Shown piece by piece: positions 39,289 through 48,294 of a stretch of 64,000 nucleotides of DNA. Below the pieces are notes generated by a model, which saw nothing but the letters and a program-made list of their open reading frames with translations, made no database searches and was not told the DNA's origin. Made by a program: the position numbers and the translations under genes. The first letter of the stretch is position 1. Each line of letters opens with the position of its first letter. The stretch is from CAWCWN01 sp963799245 (GTDB taxonomy: Bacteria; Chloroflexota; Ktedonobacteria; Ktedonobacterales; Ktedonobacteraceae): NCBI GenBank assembly GCA_963799245.1, contig CAWCWN010000003.1:930001-994000 (forward strand), written 5' to 3'.

Positions 39289-40790
39289 ATGGAGACTGGA
39301 AATGGTTGTAGCAGCGCTTCGCCATCGCGATCGGAAGAGGATATACCCAGTATGCTAAGCATAGTCGGCGCTACATCCATAACCGCAGGTTCTTTCATAT
39401 GCTCAGGCAGCCGCTCCTCGGCGGGTAAATTGCCCAGCAGCAGGACCCCGTGCATGCGGTGGTGCCCGGATAGCGTCGGGTGAGTGTAGTTACCCGTGCT
39501 AAGCGGCACATAGATATTCCCGCTGACCCCCAGGTCGTTACGGAGTTCGAAAAGAATGTCCGGGTACAGCTGACTAAACCTGCCATGATAGATACTCTCC
39601 CGCTCTTTTGTCCAGTTGAGGGCCGGCCGCCCTTTCAGGCGCAGCTGGATGAGTTTCTCTACAAGCGCGGAGCGCACGTCTTGATATTTCTCTCCGCACT
39701 GCTCTATTCTGCCGCGGTTAAGCACAATGCCCCCAAAGGGGCTGGCTCCGGCCAGTTCAACAACCTGCGCCAGTGAGGCCTCTTGATCAATGAGGTAAGC
39801 AGTATAGTCCCCAACCTGCCGCCCGGGGAAAAACTGCGGAATGTGCGGCACGACCTCCTGCAGGTGCAGCTGCGTCAACAACTCGAATGAGCGATGCCTG
39901 GCCCGCTCAAGCATATAGCGGCGGTTGAACAGGCGCATCGACCTCAAACGGGGCAGCAGCAGTTTTTGCTCGCGTAGCCACTCGTTGAGATTGAGATACT
40001 GGGTGCTGCTGCGCCCATGCCCATGCCCGCTGAATACGAATAACACGCTGTCCTGTTGCATGCGCGCACGCAGGCGTCCAACGATTGCATCGAAGAGGCG
40101 GTAGAAATCCAGGATGCGTTCGGCGTATCTATTGCGTCCTGGATAGGTGGGATCTCCGGGATCGCTGTAGCGCCAGAAAACATGTTGCATATAATCCAGG
40201 GCATCAAACTGCACAAAGAAGATGTCCCAGGCTTCGCGCTGCAACAACTCCAGTGACCGCTCCGCCTGCTGTAGAGTCAGAGCATGCAGTGAGGCGCTGA
40301 AATCCCTGAGCTGCCGCTGTGCAGGAAGCTGTGGCGAGGTCAATACAGCAGGAAAAGGTTCCACAGGGGCGGCATCTTCCGGCGTGACGCTGGGTCCGCT
40401 GCCTCTCAGGCCCACTGGAGGCAGCGACAACATGACCCCGTTGACGGGCCACGCGGGATACGCGAGCAATGGATTCACAATACACACTCGTTTGCCCGCG
40501 TGGCCCGCAATATCCCAGAAGGTTTCGCCATGAGGAATTTTGAGCTGTGGTGAGGGATCCTGCGCACTGTCTCCCCGATAATAACCGGTATCCAGCACGC
40601 CATGATTACCTGGATTCAGGCCGGTGTAGAGACTCGCCCACGTTGAAAGCGTCTCAGGAGGGAAGCTGGAGGTCAGTTCGAGGAAGGGCGACTCTAGCAT
40701 AAGACGACGTAAATGTGGCAGCGAGGGCCCATAGACACGCAATAAATCAGCATCTAACCCATCAATTCCAATTGCCAGCACACGTACCAT
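39285..40790 (-). CDS. AlkP-superfamily type I phosphodiesterase-like protein
   Basis: A 501-residue member of the type I phosphodiesterase/nucleotide pyrophosphatase group of the alkaline phosphatase superfamily. It has the first metal Asp in AIGIDGLDADL, the nucleophile region ETLSTWASLYTGLNPG and GNHGVLD, and the FDALDYMQHVFW metal motif. One expected ligand is missing: where relatives read SDHG, this protein has SGHG (codons near 40028-40039). It may be inactive or use another residue. The ATG at 40790 begins the family N-terminus; GGGAGGGAGGGGG lies before it. The earlier in-frame start at 40907 adds 39 unmatched residues. Substrate unknown. Confidence 0.82.
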   Translation of the reverse strand: MVRVLAIGIDGLDADLLRVYGPSLPHLRRLMLESPFLELTSSFPPETLSTWASLYTGLNPGNHGVLDTGYYRGDSAQDPSPQLKIPHGETFWDIAGHAGKRVCIVNPLLAYPAWPVNGVMLSLPPVGLRGSGPSVTPEDAAPVEPFPAVLTSPQLPAQRQLRDFSASLHALTLQQAERSLELLQREAWDIFFVQFDALDYMQHVFWRYSDPGDPTYPGRNRYAERILDFYRLFDAIVGRLRARMQQDSVLFVFSGHGHGRSSTQYLNLNEWLREQKLLLPRLRSMRLFNRRYMLERARHRSFELLTQLHLQEVVPHIPQFFPGRQVGDYTAYLIDQEASLAQVVELAGASPFGGIVLNRGRIEQCGEKYQDVRSALVEKLIQLRLKGRPALNWTKERESIYHGRFSQLYPDILFELRNDLGVSGNIYVPLSTGNYTHPTLSGHHRMHGVLLLGNLPAEERLPEHMKEPAVMDVAPTMLSILGISSSDRDGEALLQPFPVSI

Positions 40791-41548
40791 AACCAGCCCC
40801 CTCCCTCCCAACCTTTGCAAACTCCGGCTTTTGCGCAGCAAAGTGATCGTCTCAAAATATTTGGTCGTTCTATCTAATGCTAAAGCATAGTCATAACGAT
40901 TGAGCAAGTGATGACGGTTGTAATCAGGTTAAGACATAGGCGCAGCAGGTAGAGAATGCGTGTGCATTCTCTATTTTCAATCCTTAACGTGAGTTCCGCC
41001 GTTTTTAACCCGATCGTAACCAACTTGCAACTGCTAATTCTACCAGCACATGCCATACTCCATAGAGGAGAAGCGCGTCAAGCTTTTAGGACGCACAAGG
41101 CAGAATACGGGCGTCGCTCGCCACGGACAGGCCGCACAGTGGGGACGACGGGGCAGGGTGGAAGATGAAGGTGGATGTAAAAGTATGCAGCCTTTGCTGG
41201 ACAGCCGCGCTTACGCCAGAGTTGTCGATGGTTCCCCCCAAAGCGCCTTCTTAATATTATGCTCCTCCAGAGCCCTCGCTCAGCGCAATGGTCGAGCGAG
41301 CTCCTGGCCTCTTGCTGACTCTCACTGCTGCATTTTTTGAAGATATGGGCGGTTCAAGCATTAAACGAACGTAAAACAGCGCAGGCGGCTCCTGGGGATA
41401 GTTGTTCAGAACCTTTCTTTTTGCGGCGTCTGCGGCGACGAGCGAGTTAAAATCAGGTGGCATGGCTGGCGAAGATTCAGTGATAGCCTGTGGTGATGAA
41501 AATGGGTATAGCGCCGGCTGGGACGCGAGGTGGAGGGGAAGAAAGAAT
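40791..41548. other. Long intergenic region
   Basis: 758 bp between divergent genes. Several short frames exist but none has family features or a good ribosome site. A promoter for the flippase is expected here; none could be pinned down. Confidence 0.45.
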
Positions 41549-42844
41549 ATGTTCTTACAGCGTGCACATTCAGCTACAGGCAAATACGGTGTCACACGCC
41601 CGGTTTTTTGGCGGCTGAGTACCGCCACCTGTGCGATGATCGTCAGTAGTGGTACAACGATATTGATCGCCCGTGTGCTGGGCCCGGGTAACTTCGGCAT
41701 CTATATGTTTGTGCTATGGCTGGCAACGGTGGCAGTCCCTGCCATAGGAGTTGGCACGTCGAGCGTGACAACTCGCTATATCGCGGAGATCCAGGCGGGT
41801 AAGGAGCCCCGTATCGTTGCGGGAGTTTTTCAGTTTGTCTGGCAACGCCAGTACAGGAGTATTCTGGTCTACTGCTGCGTCTATCTTGGTTTGGCCTTCG
41901 CGCTATCCTGGCTCTTTGCAGGCAGCGCACCACTACTCCTCTTGTTGCTGGCAGGGCTCTCTGCGCTACCTCTCCTGTTAAGCAGCGTGGTCGGTACGAC
42001 GCTGCGCAGTCTGCGACGTTTCGATCTTCTGGCAGCTATCCACCTCTGCGGGGTGATTTCAACCTTCGCATTAATGCTGCTTGCAGCCCAGTTTCAGGGC
42101 GAAACGATTGGTGTTTTCCTGCTGGCATCGGCCGTGGCGTGCACACTCACTTTAGCTATGGCTCTGATCTGTATTGTGCGCCTGCTTCCCCTGAAATCGG
42201 CGATCCAACCGGGAGTATTGTTAAGGGATCGCCTGACACGTGGGTTGAACAATTCCTTGCTCCTCTTTACCCTGGATGTTATCGTCTGGCAGCGCAGCGA
42301 GATGGTGTGGCTGGCACGAGGACATACTACTGCAGACCTGGGATTTTATGCATTAAGCGCCACCATTAGTACACACATGATCGATATCTCCCCGATGGTG
42401 CTCTCAACCTGGATATTGCCTTTGCTGCTGCGACATGTACCGGGGCAGCGCTACACCAATGCGGCCGAGGCCTTTGTGAAGGCTTCCCTCTATATCGCAC
42501 TGCTTGCAGTACCCCTCTGCCTATGCCTCATACTATTTTGTCCCACGCTCATCTCTTTTTGCTTTGGTAATGCTTATCTCCCCGCAGTCACGCCGCTGCG
42601 GATTCTACTCGTCTCGGCCGCCTGTGGTAGTATCGCAACGGTTAGCCTGACGCATCTTGCCAATAACAAATGCAGCCGGGCTCAACTTTGGTTTGGCGTG
42701 GCGACGGCGATGTTGAATATCGTGCTGGCTATTCCATTGATCGCTTTCTGGGGTGTAACCGGGGCGGCTCTGGCGAGCGCGACGGCACAGATCATATCGG
42801 CCAGTGGTTCTATTTTGCTTTGCAGAAAGCTCATTTTTGGATAA
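41549..42844 (+). CDS. Polysaccharide flippase (MOP superfamily)
   Basis: Integral membrane protein of 431 residues with about 12 hydrophobic helices, of the oligosaccharide/polysaccharide flippase (Wzx/MurJ-like) superfamily. The N-terminal helix with TTILIARVLGPGNFGIYMF is the family signature; other helices follow with LRSLRRFDLL and GFYALSATISTHMI. Such proteins move lipid-linked sugar from inside to outside. The start at ATG 41549 has GGGGAAGAAAG upstream. A membrane glycosyltransferase gene follows at 43002, so the two likely serve surface glycan assembly. Transported sugar unknown. Confidence 0.85.
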   Translation: MFLQRAHSATGKYGVTRPVFWRLSTATCAMIVSSGTTILIARVLGPGNFGIYMFVLWLATVAVPAIGVGTSSVTTRYIAEIQAGKEPRIVAGVFQFVWQRQYRSILVYCCVYLGLAFALSWLFAGSAPLLLLLLAGLSALPLLLSSVVGTTLRSLRRFDLLAAIHLCGVISTFALMLLAAQFQGETIGVFLLASAVACTLTLAMALICIVRLLPLKSAIQPGVLLRDRLTRGLNNSLLLFTLDVIVWQRSEMVWLARGHTTADLGFYALSATISTHMIDISPMVLSTWILPLLLRHVPGQRYTNAAEAFVKASLYIALLAVPLCLCLILFCPTLISFCFGNAYLPAVTPLRILLVSAACGSIATVSLTHLANNKCSRAQLWFGVATAMLNIVLAIPLIAFWGVTGAALASATAQIISASGSILLCRKLIFG

Positions 42845-42870
42845 GGATAGCTGGCAGCTCTAGCGCTACT

Positions 42871-42922
42871 TATCATTAGCAATGACGCAACCAACAGGGC
42901 GTTTGCCTCGTTGCTAATGATA
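42871..42922. terminator. Near-perfect 20-bp inverted repeat
   Basis: TATCATTAGCAATGACGCAA at 42871-42890 against TTGCCTCGTTGCTAATGATA at 42903-42922, 12-nt loop, two mismatches. Between the flippase and the glycosyltransferase genes. Confidence 0.5.
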
Positions 42923-43001
42923 GGGAGAATAGCATGCAACAACCTTGTTTGCTGTGCCAGATTTACTCCTATCCATGTATTAGCAGTACGCACGAGTCAA
43001 C

Positions 43002-44768
43002 ATGCAATTCAAACGTTTTAACATTACTCTCTATGAAATAGGTGCTCTCTGCATCATCGCCTTTGCGGTTGTGCTGCGCATTGCCCTTATAAGCCAGCGC
43101 TGGCCCGCGACGAATAGCGATGAAGGCACCATTGGTTTAATGGCCTTGCACATTGCCTACCGCCACGCACATCCCATTTTCTTTTATGGCCAGGGCTATA
43201 TGGGGGCGCTGGAAGCCTACCTCGCTGCTCCTCTTTTTCGCCTTTTTGGTCCCTCGCTGTTCGTTTTACGCATGGGGTTAATCATCCTGCTGACGCTTTT
43301 TTTCATCAGCACTTACTGGCTGACCTCGCTGCTGTACAACAAGAAATTAGCTTTGCTGACGCTGCTGTTCCTGAGTCTTGGTTGCGTAGGCGAACTTACG
43401 ACACAACTGCGCGCTATTGGCGGATATGCTGAAACATTGCTCTTCGCTGCGCTGCTTCTGCTGCTCGCGACTCTCCTCGCATACTCTTATAGAGGCAGCC
43501 CCTCGCGTAAAAGACGCGTATTTCGCTATCTGCTCTACAGTTGCTGGGGATGCGTAGTGGGCCTGGGCATCTGGACGGATCTTTTGATCCTGCCGATCGT
43601 CATCATGTCGGGGCTTTTTTTGCTCATTGTATGCTGGCCCGACCTGGACTCACTGGCCCCCTCATGCATTATCGCCAGTTTTATGCTTGGCATCCTGCCG
43701 TCACTTCTTTACAATTTTCGCGCCCTCCCGGAAAACGGTACTCTGGCCTATTTTTTGCTGGACTACCGCGCAGACCCCATTACTGGCCTGCCCATTCAAC
43801 ATGCTCCTCTTTTCAAGCAGGTGCTTGGCTCGCTGCTGCTGGGCCTGCCGGAGGCGGCGGGAGTCGGCTCCCCTTGCACGACACACTTCAGGCTGCTCTC
43901 CGAGCTACTTCGGCCAGCTGGCCTGCCCTGCACCTTCCTGCTGGCAAGCTGGAGCGCTGGCGCTCTCCTCTTATGGCTCAGTGCGGTGATGCTAAGCCTG
44001 CTCGCGCTGTGGAAACACAGGCGAGAGGTAAAGCAACATTTCATTGATGCCGAGGCCCGCTACATAACCGTACGCTATTGCGCGCGCCTTATGCTGCTGG
44101 GGTGCTCCGCACTCACGTTCATCCTCTTCGCCCTCAGCCCGTCAGCGACTTTAGATCCGTTGGGCCACTCTCGCTATTTGATCTGCTTGCTGATCGCCAC
44201 ACCCGCGCTCCTCGCGCCTCTCTGCGAGGATGGATATGGCGTCGGCGTCATATTCCTCTACCTACGCGCAACGAGGAGAGCGGCAGCGGGGCGCGAGGCC
44301 TCACCTGCTCTTCCTGGGGCCGCGCGGGGGAGGCGGCTGGCCATCGAGATCTGTACAAGCAGTATCTTGCTCTGCATTTGCACGCTGCTCGTGCTGGGCA
44401 CCCTCGCGACCTTTAACGATCTTCCATCTACCCAGGCCTGGAACAGATCACAGGATGGGCTGATCGCACACCTCCTGCGCATGGGAGCGACGCGCATTTA
44501 CTCAGATTACTGGACATGTGATCGCATTATCTTCGCAAGCGATGAACGCATCATCTGTAGCGTCATTGGCGATGATACACTCTCGGGCTATAACCGCTAT
44601 CTACCATACTACCTGAGCGTGAGAGCGGACAACGCACATACCTCTTACGTTTTGCCGCTGCGCACCCCTGTGGCACTCAATTTCGCCCGTAAAATCTCTC
44701 ACTTTCATATAAGCCGGCGCTTCCGGCGCTATATCTTTGATGGCTATGTGATCTATCAACCGACCTGA
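43002..44768 (+). CDS. GT39-like membrane glycosyltransferase
   Basis: Membrane protein of 588 residues with about 11 helices, resembling dolichyl/polyprenyl-phosphate-sugar glycosyltransferases (GT-C fold, ArnT/PMT group). The first outer loop has TNSDEGTIG with the conserved acidic pair, and FFYGQGYMGALEAYLAAPLF in the next (typical of this group). The C-terminal ~150 residues form a soluble outer domain. It follows the flippase gene in the same direction, 157 bp apart. Donor and acceptor are unknown. Confidence is high for the fold, lower for the reaction. Confidence 0.78.
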   Translation: MQFKRFNITLYEIGALCIIAFAVVLRIALISQRWPATNSDEGTIGLMALHIAYRHAHPIFFYGQGYMGALEAYLAAPLFRLFGPSLFVLRMGLIILLTLFFISTYWLTSLLYNKKLALLTLLFLSLGCVGELTTQLRAIGGYAETLLFAALLLLLATLLAYSYRGSPSRKRRVFRYLLYSCWGCVVGLGIWTDLLILPIVIMSGLFLLIVCWPDLDSLAPSCIIASFMLGILPSLLYNFRALPENGTLAYFLLDYRADPITGLPIQHAPLFKQVLGSLLLGLPEAAGVGSPCTTHFRLLSELLRPAGLPCTFLLASWSAGALLLWLSAVMLSLLALWKHRREVKQHFIDAEARYITVRYCARLMLLGCSALTFILFALSPSATLDPLGHSRYLICLLIATPALLAPLCEDGYGVGVIFLYLRATRRAAAGREASPALPGAARGRRLAIEICTSSILLCICTLLVLGTLATFNDLPSTQAWNRSQDGLIAHLLRMGATRIYSDYWTCDRIIFASDERIICSVIGDDTLSGYNRYLPYYLSVRADNAHTSYVLPLRTPVALNFARKISHFHISRRFRRYIFDGYVIYQPT

Positions 44769-45102
44769 CGCAGCGCAGCTGTACAAACCCTTGCAGGTGT
44801 AGTACCTTCGGGCCTGTTCGTTCGTATAGAAAAGCGAGACATAGATGTCCAGGACACTTTCAGCTATAATTAGGCATAGGTAATAGGTAGACGCGACAGA
44901 AAAGCGTCAGGCCTGCCCGGAGCGGAAGCGTTTCTGAACTACTATGAGTATACAAACTGAACGTCAACAGAAGTTATATCATAGGGAAAGTTGTTGTAGC
45001 ATACTGGCCCATTAACGACCCGGGCTTCATCGCTACGTATCATGCCATATACTGGGCAGTAAGCCCCGCGCAATAAAAAGATTTTCTGAGACGAGGATTG
45101 AC
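44769..45102. other. Intergenic region before signal peptidase
   Basis: No gene recognised. A TATAAT (44865-44870) is the best -10 candidate; its -35 is weak. A GC-rich stretch near 44890-44935 could form hairpins, but no known riboswitch was seen. Confidence 0.4.
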
Positions 45103-45654
45103 TTGAAACGCTCACATTTGGCACGAGAGATAGTTGAGACTGTTGCACTTACACTCATCATATTTGTCGTCATCCGTTTTGCAATACAAAGCTACCGTGT
45201 GGAAGGTATCAGCATGCAGCCTGGCCTGCAGAGCGATGAATATGTGCTTGTTAACAAAATGGCCTACCTCTTCCATGCCCCCGACCGCGGGGATGTCATC
45301 GTTTTCCACTACCCGCTTGACACAAGCAAAGTTTTTATCAAACGCGTGATCGGCCTGCCGGGAGATACTATCTCCTACAACAGCACGACGGTGGAGGTTA
45401 ATGGAGTCGTGCTCAGTGAGCCTTATATCGGCGAGAAAGCCAACCCTCTGGGGAAAAATCCCTTTGTTGTACCCGCAAACGCCTATTTTGTCATGGGAGA
45501 TAATCGTCCGGCCAGCGATGATTCGCGCGATTGGGGGTTCGTGCCCAAAGATTATATCGTAGGCAAAGCTGTCATGGTCTACTGGCCATTGAATAGATGG
45601 GAACTTATCAACACCTATCCAGGCGTTTTCGCCCAGATCAAGCCCAATCACTAG
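45103..45654 (+). CDS. lepB: Signal peptidase I
   Basis: Membrane-bound serine protease of 183 residues that removes signal peptides of secreted proteins. One N-terminal helix (~11-30), then box B with the nucleophile Ser in EGISMQPGL, the general-base Lys in FIKRVIGLPGD, and box E PANAYFVMGDNRPASDDSRDWG (split). A Ser/Lys dyad enzyme of the Gram-positive type with one helix. The initiation codon is TTG (45103); an ACGAGG sequence lies 7-8 nt before it. A small membrane protein gene follows 21 bp downstream and is likely co-transcribed. Confidence 0.95.
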   Translation: MKRSHLAREIVETVALTLIIFVVIRFAIQSYRVEGISMQPGLQSDEYVLVNKMAYLFHAPDRGDVIVFHYPLDTSKVFIKRVIGLPGDTISYNSTTVEVNGVVLSEPYIGEKANPLGKNPFVVPANAYFVMGDNRPASDDSRDWGFVPKDYIVGKAVMVYWPLNRWELINTYPGVFAQIKPNH

Positions 45655-45675
45655 CCGCAGAAGGGAGGCTATTCT

Positions 45676-46272
45676 ATGCCAGAGGCGCAACAAAACCCCA
45701 ACGGACAGCGTGGCTTGGATGACCAGGGCCTGGATGAGGCAGAGAGGCAGCGTGAGGTGGCTATGCCGCAGCTATTGCCGCAGGGGCGGCTAAGAAACGT
45801 CCTGCTTATCGGCGTACTCGCCGGCATCTTATCAATAGCGCAGAGCGTCATCATCACCCTTGTGAACGCTCCCACCTATCACGCCTATGACGCAGCCAGA
45901 GACCAGGTCAGCAAAAATTCCCTGGCATTTACCATCTTTGGCTATGCCGCGCTCACCTTCTTTATCACCATGCTTATCTGCCTGCTTGCCGGTTACATCG
46001 CAGGGCGAGTCTGTATACAGCGTAGGTCAGGCTTCCTGGCCGGGTTTGTCATCGGCATAGTCAATTATGGCGCCAGTTTTATCACACGCTATATTCCCGG
46101 CTATCCCGGCAATCAGCAGGCCGCTGCGGGGAGCATCAACAACGCCGGGACTACGCTAGGCGGCATCGCTCTCTTCCTGGCTTTTCTCCTCGTGTGGGGT
46201 CTGCTCACCGGGCTTGTGAGCCTGCTTGGAGCATGGATAGCAACACGCAGGCATCCCTTTTATAAAGGATGA
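45676..46272 (+). CDS. Four-helix membrane protein, unknown function
   Basis: A 198-residue protein: a Gln/Glu-rich cytosolic N-terminus (~40 residues), then four hydrophobic helices (about 42-64, 84-112, 118-136, 163-190), with GRVCIQRRSGFLAGF between two of them. No domain is recognised. AAGGGAGG lies 8 nt before the ATG. It follows signal peptidase I by 21 bp, and a perfect palindromic terminator closes the unit. It may help or depend on secretion, but this rests on position alone. Confidence 0.65.
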   Translation: MPEAQQNPNGQRGLDDQGLDEAERQREVAMPQLLPQGRLRNVLLIGVLAGILSIAQSVIITLVNAPTYHAYDAARDQVSKNSLAFTIFGYAALTFFITMLICLLAGYIAGRVCIQRRSGFLAGFVIGIVNYGASFITRYIPGYPGNQQAAAGSINNAGTTLGGIALFLAFLLVWGLLTGLVSLLGAWIATRRHPFYKG

Positions 46273-46278
46273 CGTGCC

Positions 46279-46320
46279 GCCAGCAAAAAGTGCCTCGTCG
46301 ACGAGGCACTTTTTGCTGGC
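46279..46320. terminator. Perfect palindromic terminator
   Basis: 42 bp, arms of 21 bp without a mismatch, loop-free at TCGA centre. Carries AAAAA in the left arm and TTTTT in the right, so it can act in both directions, between genes ending at 46272 and 46336. Confidence 0.8.
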
Positions 46321-46335
46321 GTTCAGTTGTTCTCT

Positions 46336-46851
46336 CTAGCTCTCGGCAATGTCGACCGCGTAGAGCGCCGTGCCGGGTTCGCGGTCGCGCTGTGGATCAC
46401 GCTCGCGAAGCGACTGCACCACGTTCATACCGGAAATGACCTGGCCAAAGACGCCATGCTGACCATTCAGGTGAGGAGTGGGTCCATACGTAATAAAGAA
46501 CTGGGAGCCGTTGGTATTGGGTCCGGCATTCGCCATTGAGAGGATGCCAGCGCGATCGTGTTTTAAGGCGAGCGCGCCGCGCTCATCGGCGAACTCGTAG
46601 CCGGGCTTACCTGTACCTGTGCCGGTGGGGTCGCCGCCCTGGGCCATAAAGCCGGCTATCACACGATGAAACGTGGTGTTATTGTAATACCCATCCCGCG
46701 CCAGGAAGATAAAATTGTTCACCGTCTGCGGAGCCTGGGCCGCAAATAACTCCACCTGAAAGTCACCTACCTGTGTATGAAACGTCGCCACATACTTTTT
46801 ATGCGGATCGATTACCATCTGTGGCGGAGCGCTGTAACGCTTCTGGGCCAT
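46336..46851 (-). CDS. ppiB: Cytosolic cyclophilin-type peptidyl-prolyl isomerase
   Basis: Cyclophilin of 171 residues that speeds cis-trans change at proline bonds. Active-site pattern FHRVIAGFMAQGGDPTGTG with catalytic Arg, and GSQFFITYGPTPHLNGQHG with Phe and the His of the hydrophobic pocket. No signal or helix, so it is cytosolic. GAAAGGA before the ATG. The next gene upstream (47741-46878) is a membrane-anchored paralogue; the two form a unit 26 bp apart. Confidence 0.93.
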   Translation of the reverse strand: MAQKRYSAPPQMVIDPHKKYVATFHTQVGDFQVELFAAQAPQTVNNFIFLARDGYYNNTTFHRVIAGFMAQGGDPTGTGTGKPGYEFADERGALALKHDRAGILSMANAGPNTNGSQFFITYGPTPHLNGQHGVFGQVISGMNVVQSLRERDPQRDREPGTALYAVDIAES

Positions 46852-46877
46852 GGATATACTGTCCTTTCTTTTGCTGC

Positions 46878-47741
46878 CTACTGGGCCTGAACCACAATCA
46901 CATGCTCTATGTGATCCGGCTTGATATTTTTGCTGGAGGCACTGTCGCCAGGGCCCTGAATTTTCTGCACCACGTTTAGCCCCTGGACAACATGACCAAA
47001 GAGATTATACGACTTCTGCAAAGCCTTCGTGTCGTCGGCGGTACAGATAAAGAATTGACTGCCGTTGGTATTGGGGCCAGCATTCGCCATAGCGAGACAG
47101 CCAGCTGTGTAGTTTGCCGTTGCGGGCGGCAGCTCGTCTGCGAACTTATAGCCAGGGCCACCGCTACCATTGCCCTTGGGATCGCCGCTCTGGATAATGA
47201 AATTAGGCACGACGCGGTGAAAGGCCAGGCCATCGTAAAAGTGGTGTTGCGCCAGGAAAACAAAGTTATTGACTGTGTTCGGCGCCAATTTTGGATCAAG
47301 CTCCACTACTATAAGGCCGCGATTGGTATTGATGCCGGCGCAATAAACCTTTGAGGTATTGATGGTCATTGCCGGCGGCTGCGCATAGGTATGCTGGATC
47401 TGCTTGAAGGCCGCCGCGCCAGGAGCGGGCGCTGTATCGGTCACTTGCTGCACGAGCTTCAAACATGCTGAAGGCGACGTGGAGGTCTTCGCCACAACTT
47501 TTTTTGGCGGCGGGGCGAATGGGCCCAGGTGGTAGTAGTAAATCGTCCAGGCGCTTAAGCCCACAACGAGTAAGATCAGCAGAATCGTCGCCCAGGGATA
47601 CCGGGCAATACCTCGCGCTGGCGGTTTATATCCAGGAGCACGCCGCCGGTCTGGCGCTTCCTTAACAAGCAGCTCGGTGGCATGAGCTCTGGCTATTTTT
47701 TCTGCACGCTTCGTAGCTGTACGTTTGGTTGTTTTTGGCAT
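46878..47741 (-). CDS. Membrane-anchored cyclophilin-type peptidyl-prolyl isomerase
   Basis: A 287-residue protein: a Lys/Arg/Thr-rich N-terminus of ~45 residues, one transmembrane helix (~48-70), a linker, then an extracytoplasmic cyclophilin domain (~130-287) with FHRVVPNFIIQSGDPKGNGSG (split) and GSQFFICTADD. It would help folding of secreted proteins outside the membrane, and the highly basic N-terminus could touch the ribosome or nucleic acid. It lies 26 bp from the cytosolic cyclophilin gene, upstream in the same unit. Confidence 0.92.
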   Translation of the reverse strand: MPKTTKRTATKRAEKIARAHATELLVKEAPDRRRAPGYKPPARGIARYPWATILLILLVVGLSAWTIYYYHLGPFAPPPKKVVAKTSTSPSACLKLVQQVTDTAPAPGAAAFKQIQHTYAQPPAMTINTSKVYCAGINTNRGLIVVELDPKLAPNTVNNFVFLAQHHFYDGLAFHRVVPNFIIQSGDPKGNGSGGPGYKFADELPPATANYTAGCLAMANAGPNTNGSQFFICTADDTKALQKSYNLFGHVVQGLNVVQKIQGPGDSASSKNIKPDHIEHVIVVQAQ

Positions 47742-47807
47742 GGGGTTCTCGTGTTACTCCTTATTTCCTTTTTCTCAGGCCCCCAGCCAACGATTACATC
47801 TCACGCC

Positions 47808-47860
47808 GGGTGGCCAGGATCGAACCCGGAATTCTCTGTGCTATAATAACCTGCTCACCC
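47808..47860 (-). pseudogene. tRNA relic (53 nt), anticodon arm missing
   Basis: On the minus strand, GGGTG and CACCC pair as acceptor ends. Inside are a D-loop-like AGCAGGTTAT and a T-arm-like CCGGGTTCGATCC, but no anticodon arm fits in 53 nt. This looks like a tRNA that lost its anticodon arm by deletion; no functional cloverleaf can be drawn. Confidence 0.4.
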
Positions 47861-47952
47861 TGTGGGGTCAAGTATCCCCTCGTGAGGGCGTACCTATCTG
47901 ACGGAAAATCCTCTTTTGCCGGATGATTATAGTACCATTTGCGACCTTTCTT

Positions 47953-48097
47953 TGTGGATATGTATGTGGATAAGTTCGGGGATAAGTAATCAGCCCCCCC
48001 TGCATATTGTGGATAAGTCGGGGATAAATTAACGTTATGTCAATTCTATGCGCAGGCTCAGGCGCGCGGGGGCCAAAAGATATCCACATATCCACAC
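47953..48097. promoter_or_regulatory. DnaA-box cluster
   Basis: Two perfect DnaA boxes TGTGGATAA (47965-47973, 48008-48016), a near match TGTGGATAT (47953-47961), and two in the other orientation, TATCCACAT-like at 48081 and TATCCACAC at 48089-48097. The two perfect boxes each stand in a longer direct repeat (box, then CGGGGATAA). No dnaA, dnaN or gyr gene lies near, so this may be regulatory rather than the origin. Confidence 0.7.
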
Positions 48098-48221
48098 CAC
48101 CCCTTTTGGGGCCAATTTGATTTCACGCCAAAGATTAGGTACACTGATGAGGCACACATTTTATTGAGAATGACGGGATTCTCTGCCGTCTTGGGTGGCG
48201 ACACCTCAGCGAACGGATGTG

Positions 48222-48294
48222 CTACTATGTGGTAGTTGGTGATTATACTACCATGTAGTAGTAGATAATGATTTAAGTAGTAGGTGATGATTTA
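48222..48294. promoter_or_regulatory. Operator-like palindromes and repeats before dnaB
   Basis: TACTAC-CAT-GTAGTA at about 48246-48260 is a palindrome with 6-bp arms; a related CTACTATGTGGTAG precedes it at 48222-48235, 26 bp apart. GTAGTAGATAATGATTTA (48258-48275) is repeated as GTAGTAGGTGATGATTTA (48277-48294). The half-site resembles that of BlaI/MecI-type repressors (TACTACA...). Regulator unknown. Confidence 0.6.

Noticed and set aside
45080..45095. TPP-riboswitch-like CTGAGA before lepB
   Set aside because: Only the six-base motif matches; no partner helices or second conserved block.
47953..48097. Calling this region oriC outright
   Set aside because: No dnaA, dnaN or gyrase gene nearby and no clear AT-rich unwinding element; kept as a DnaA-box cluster only.
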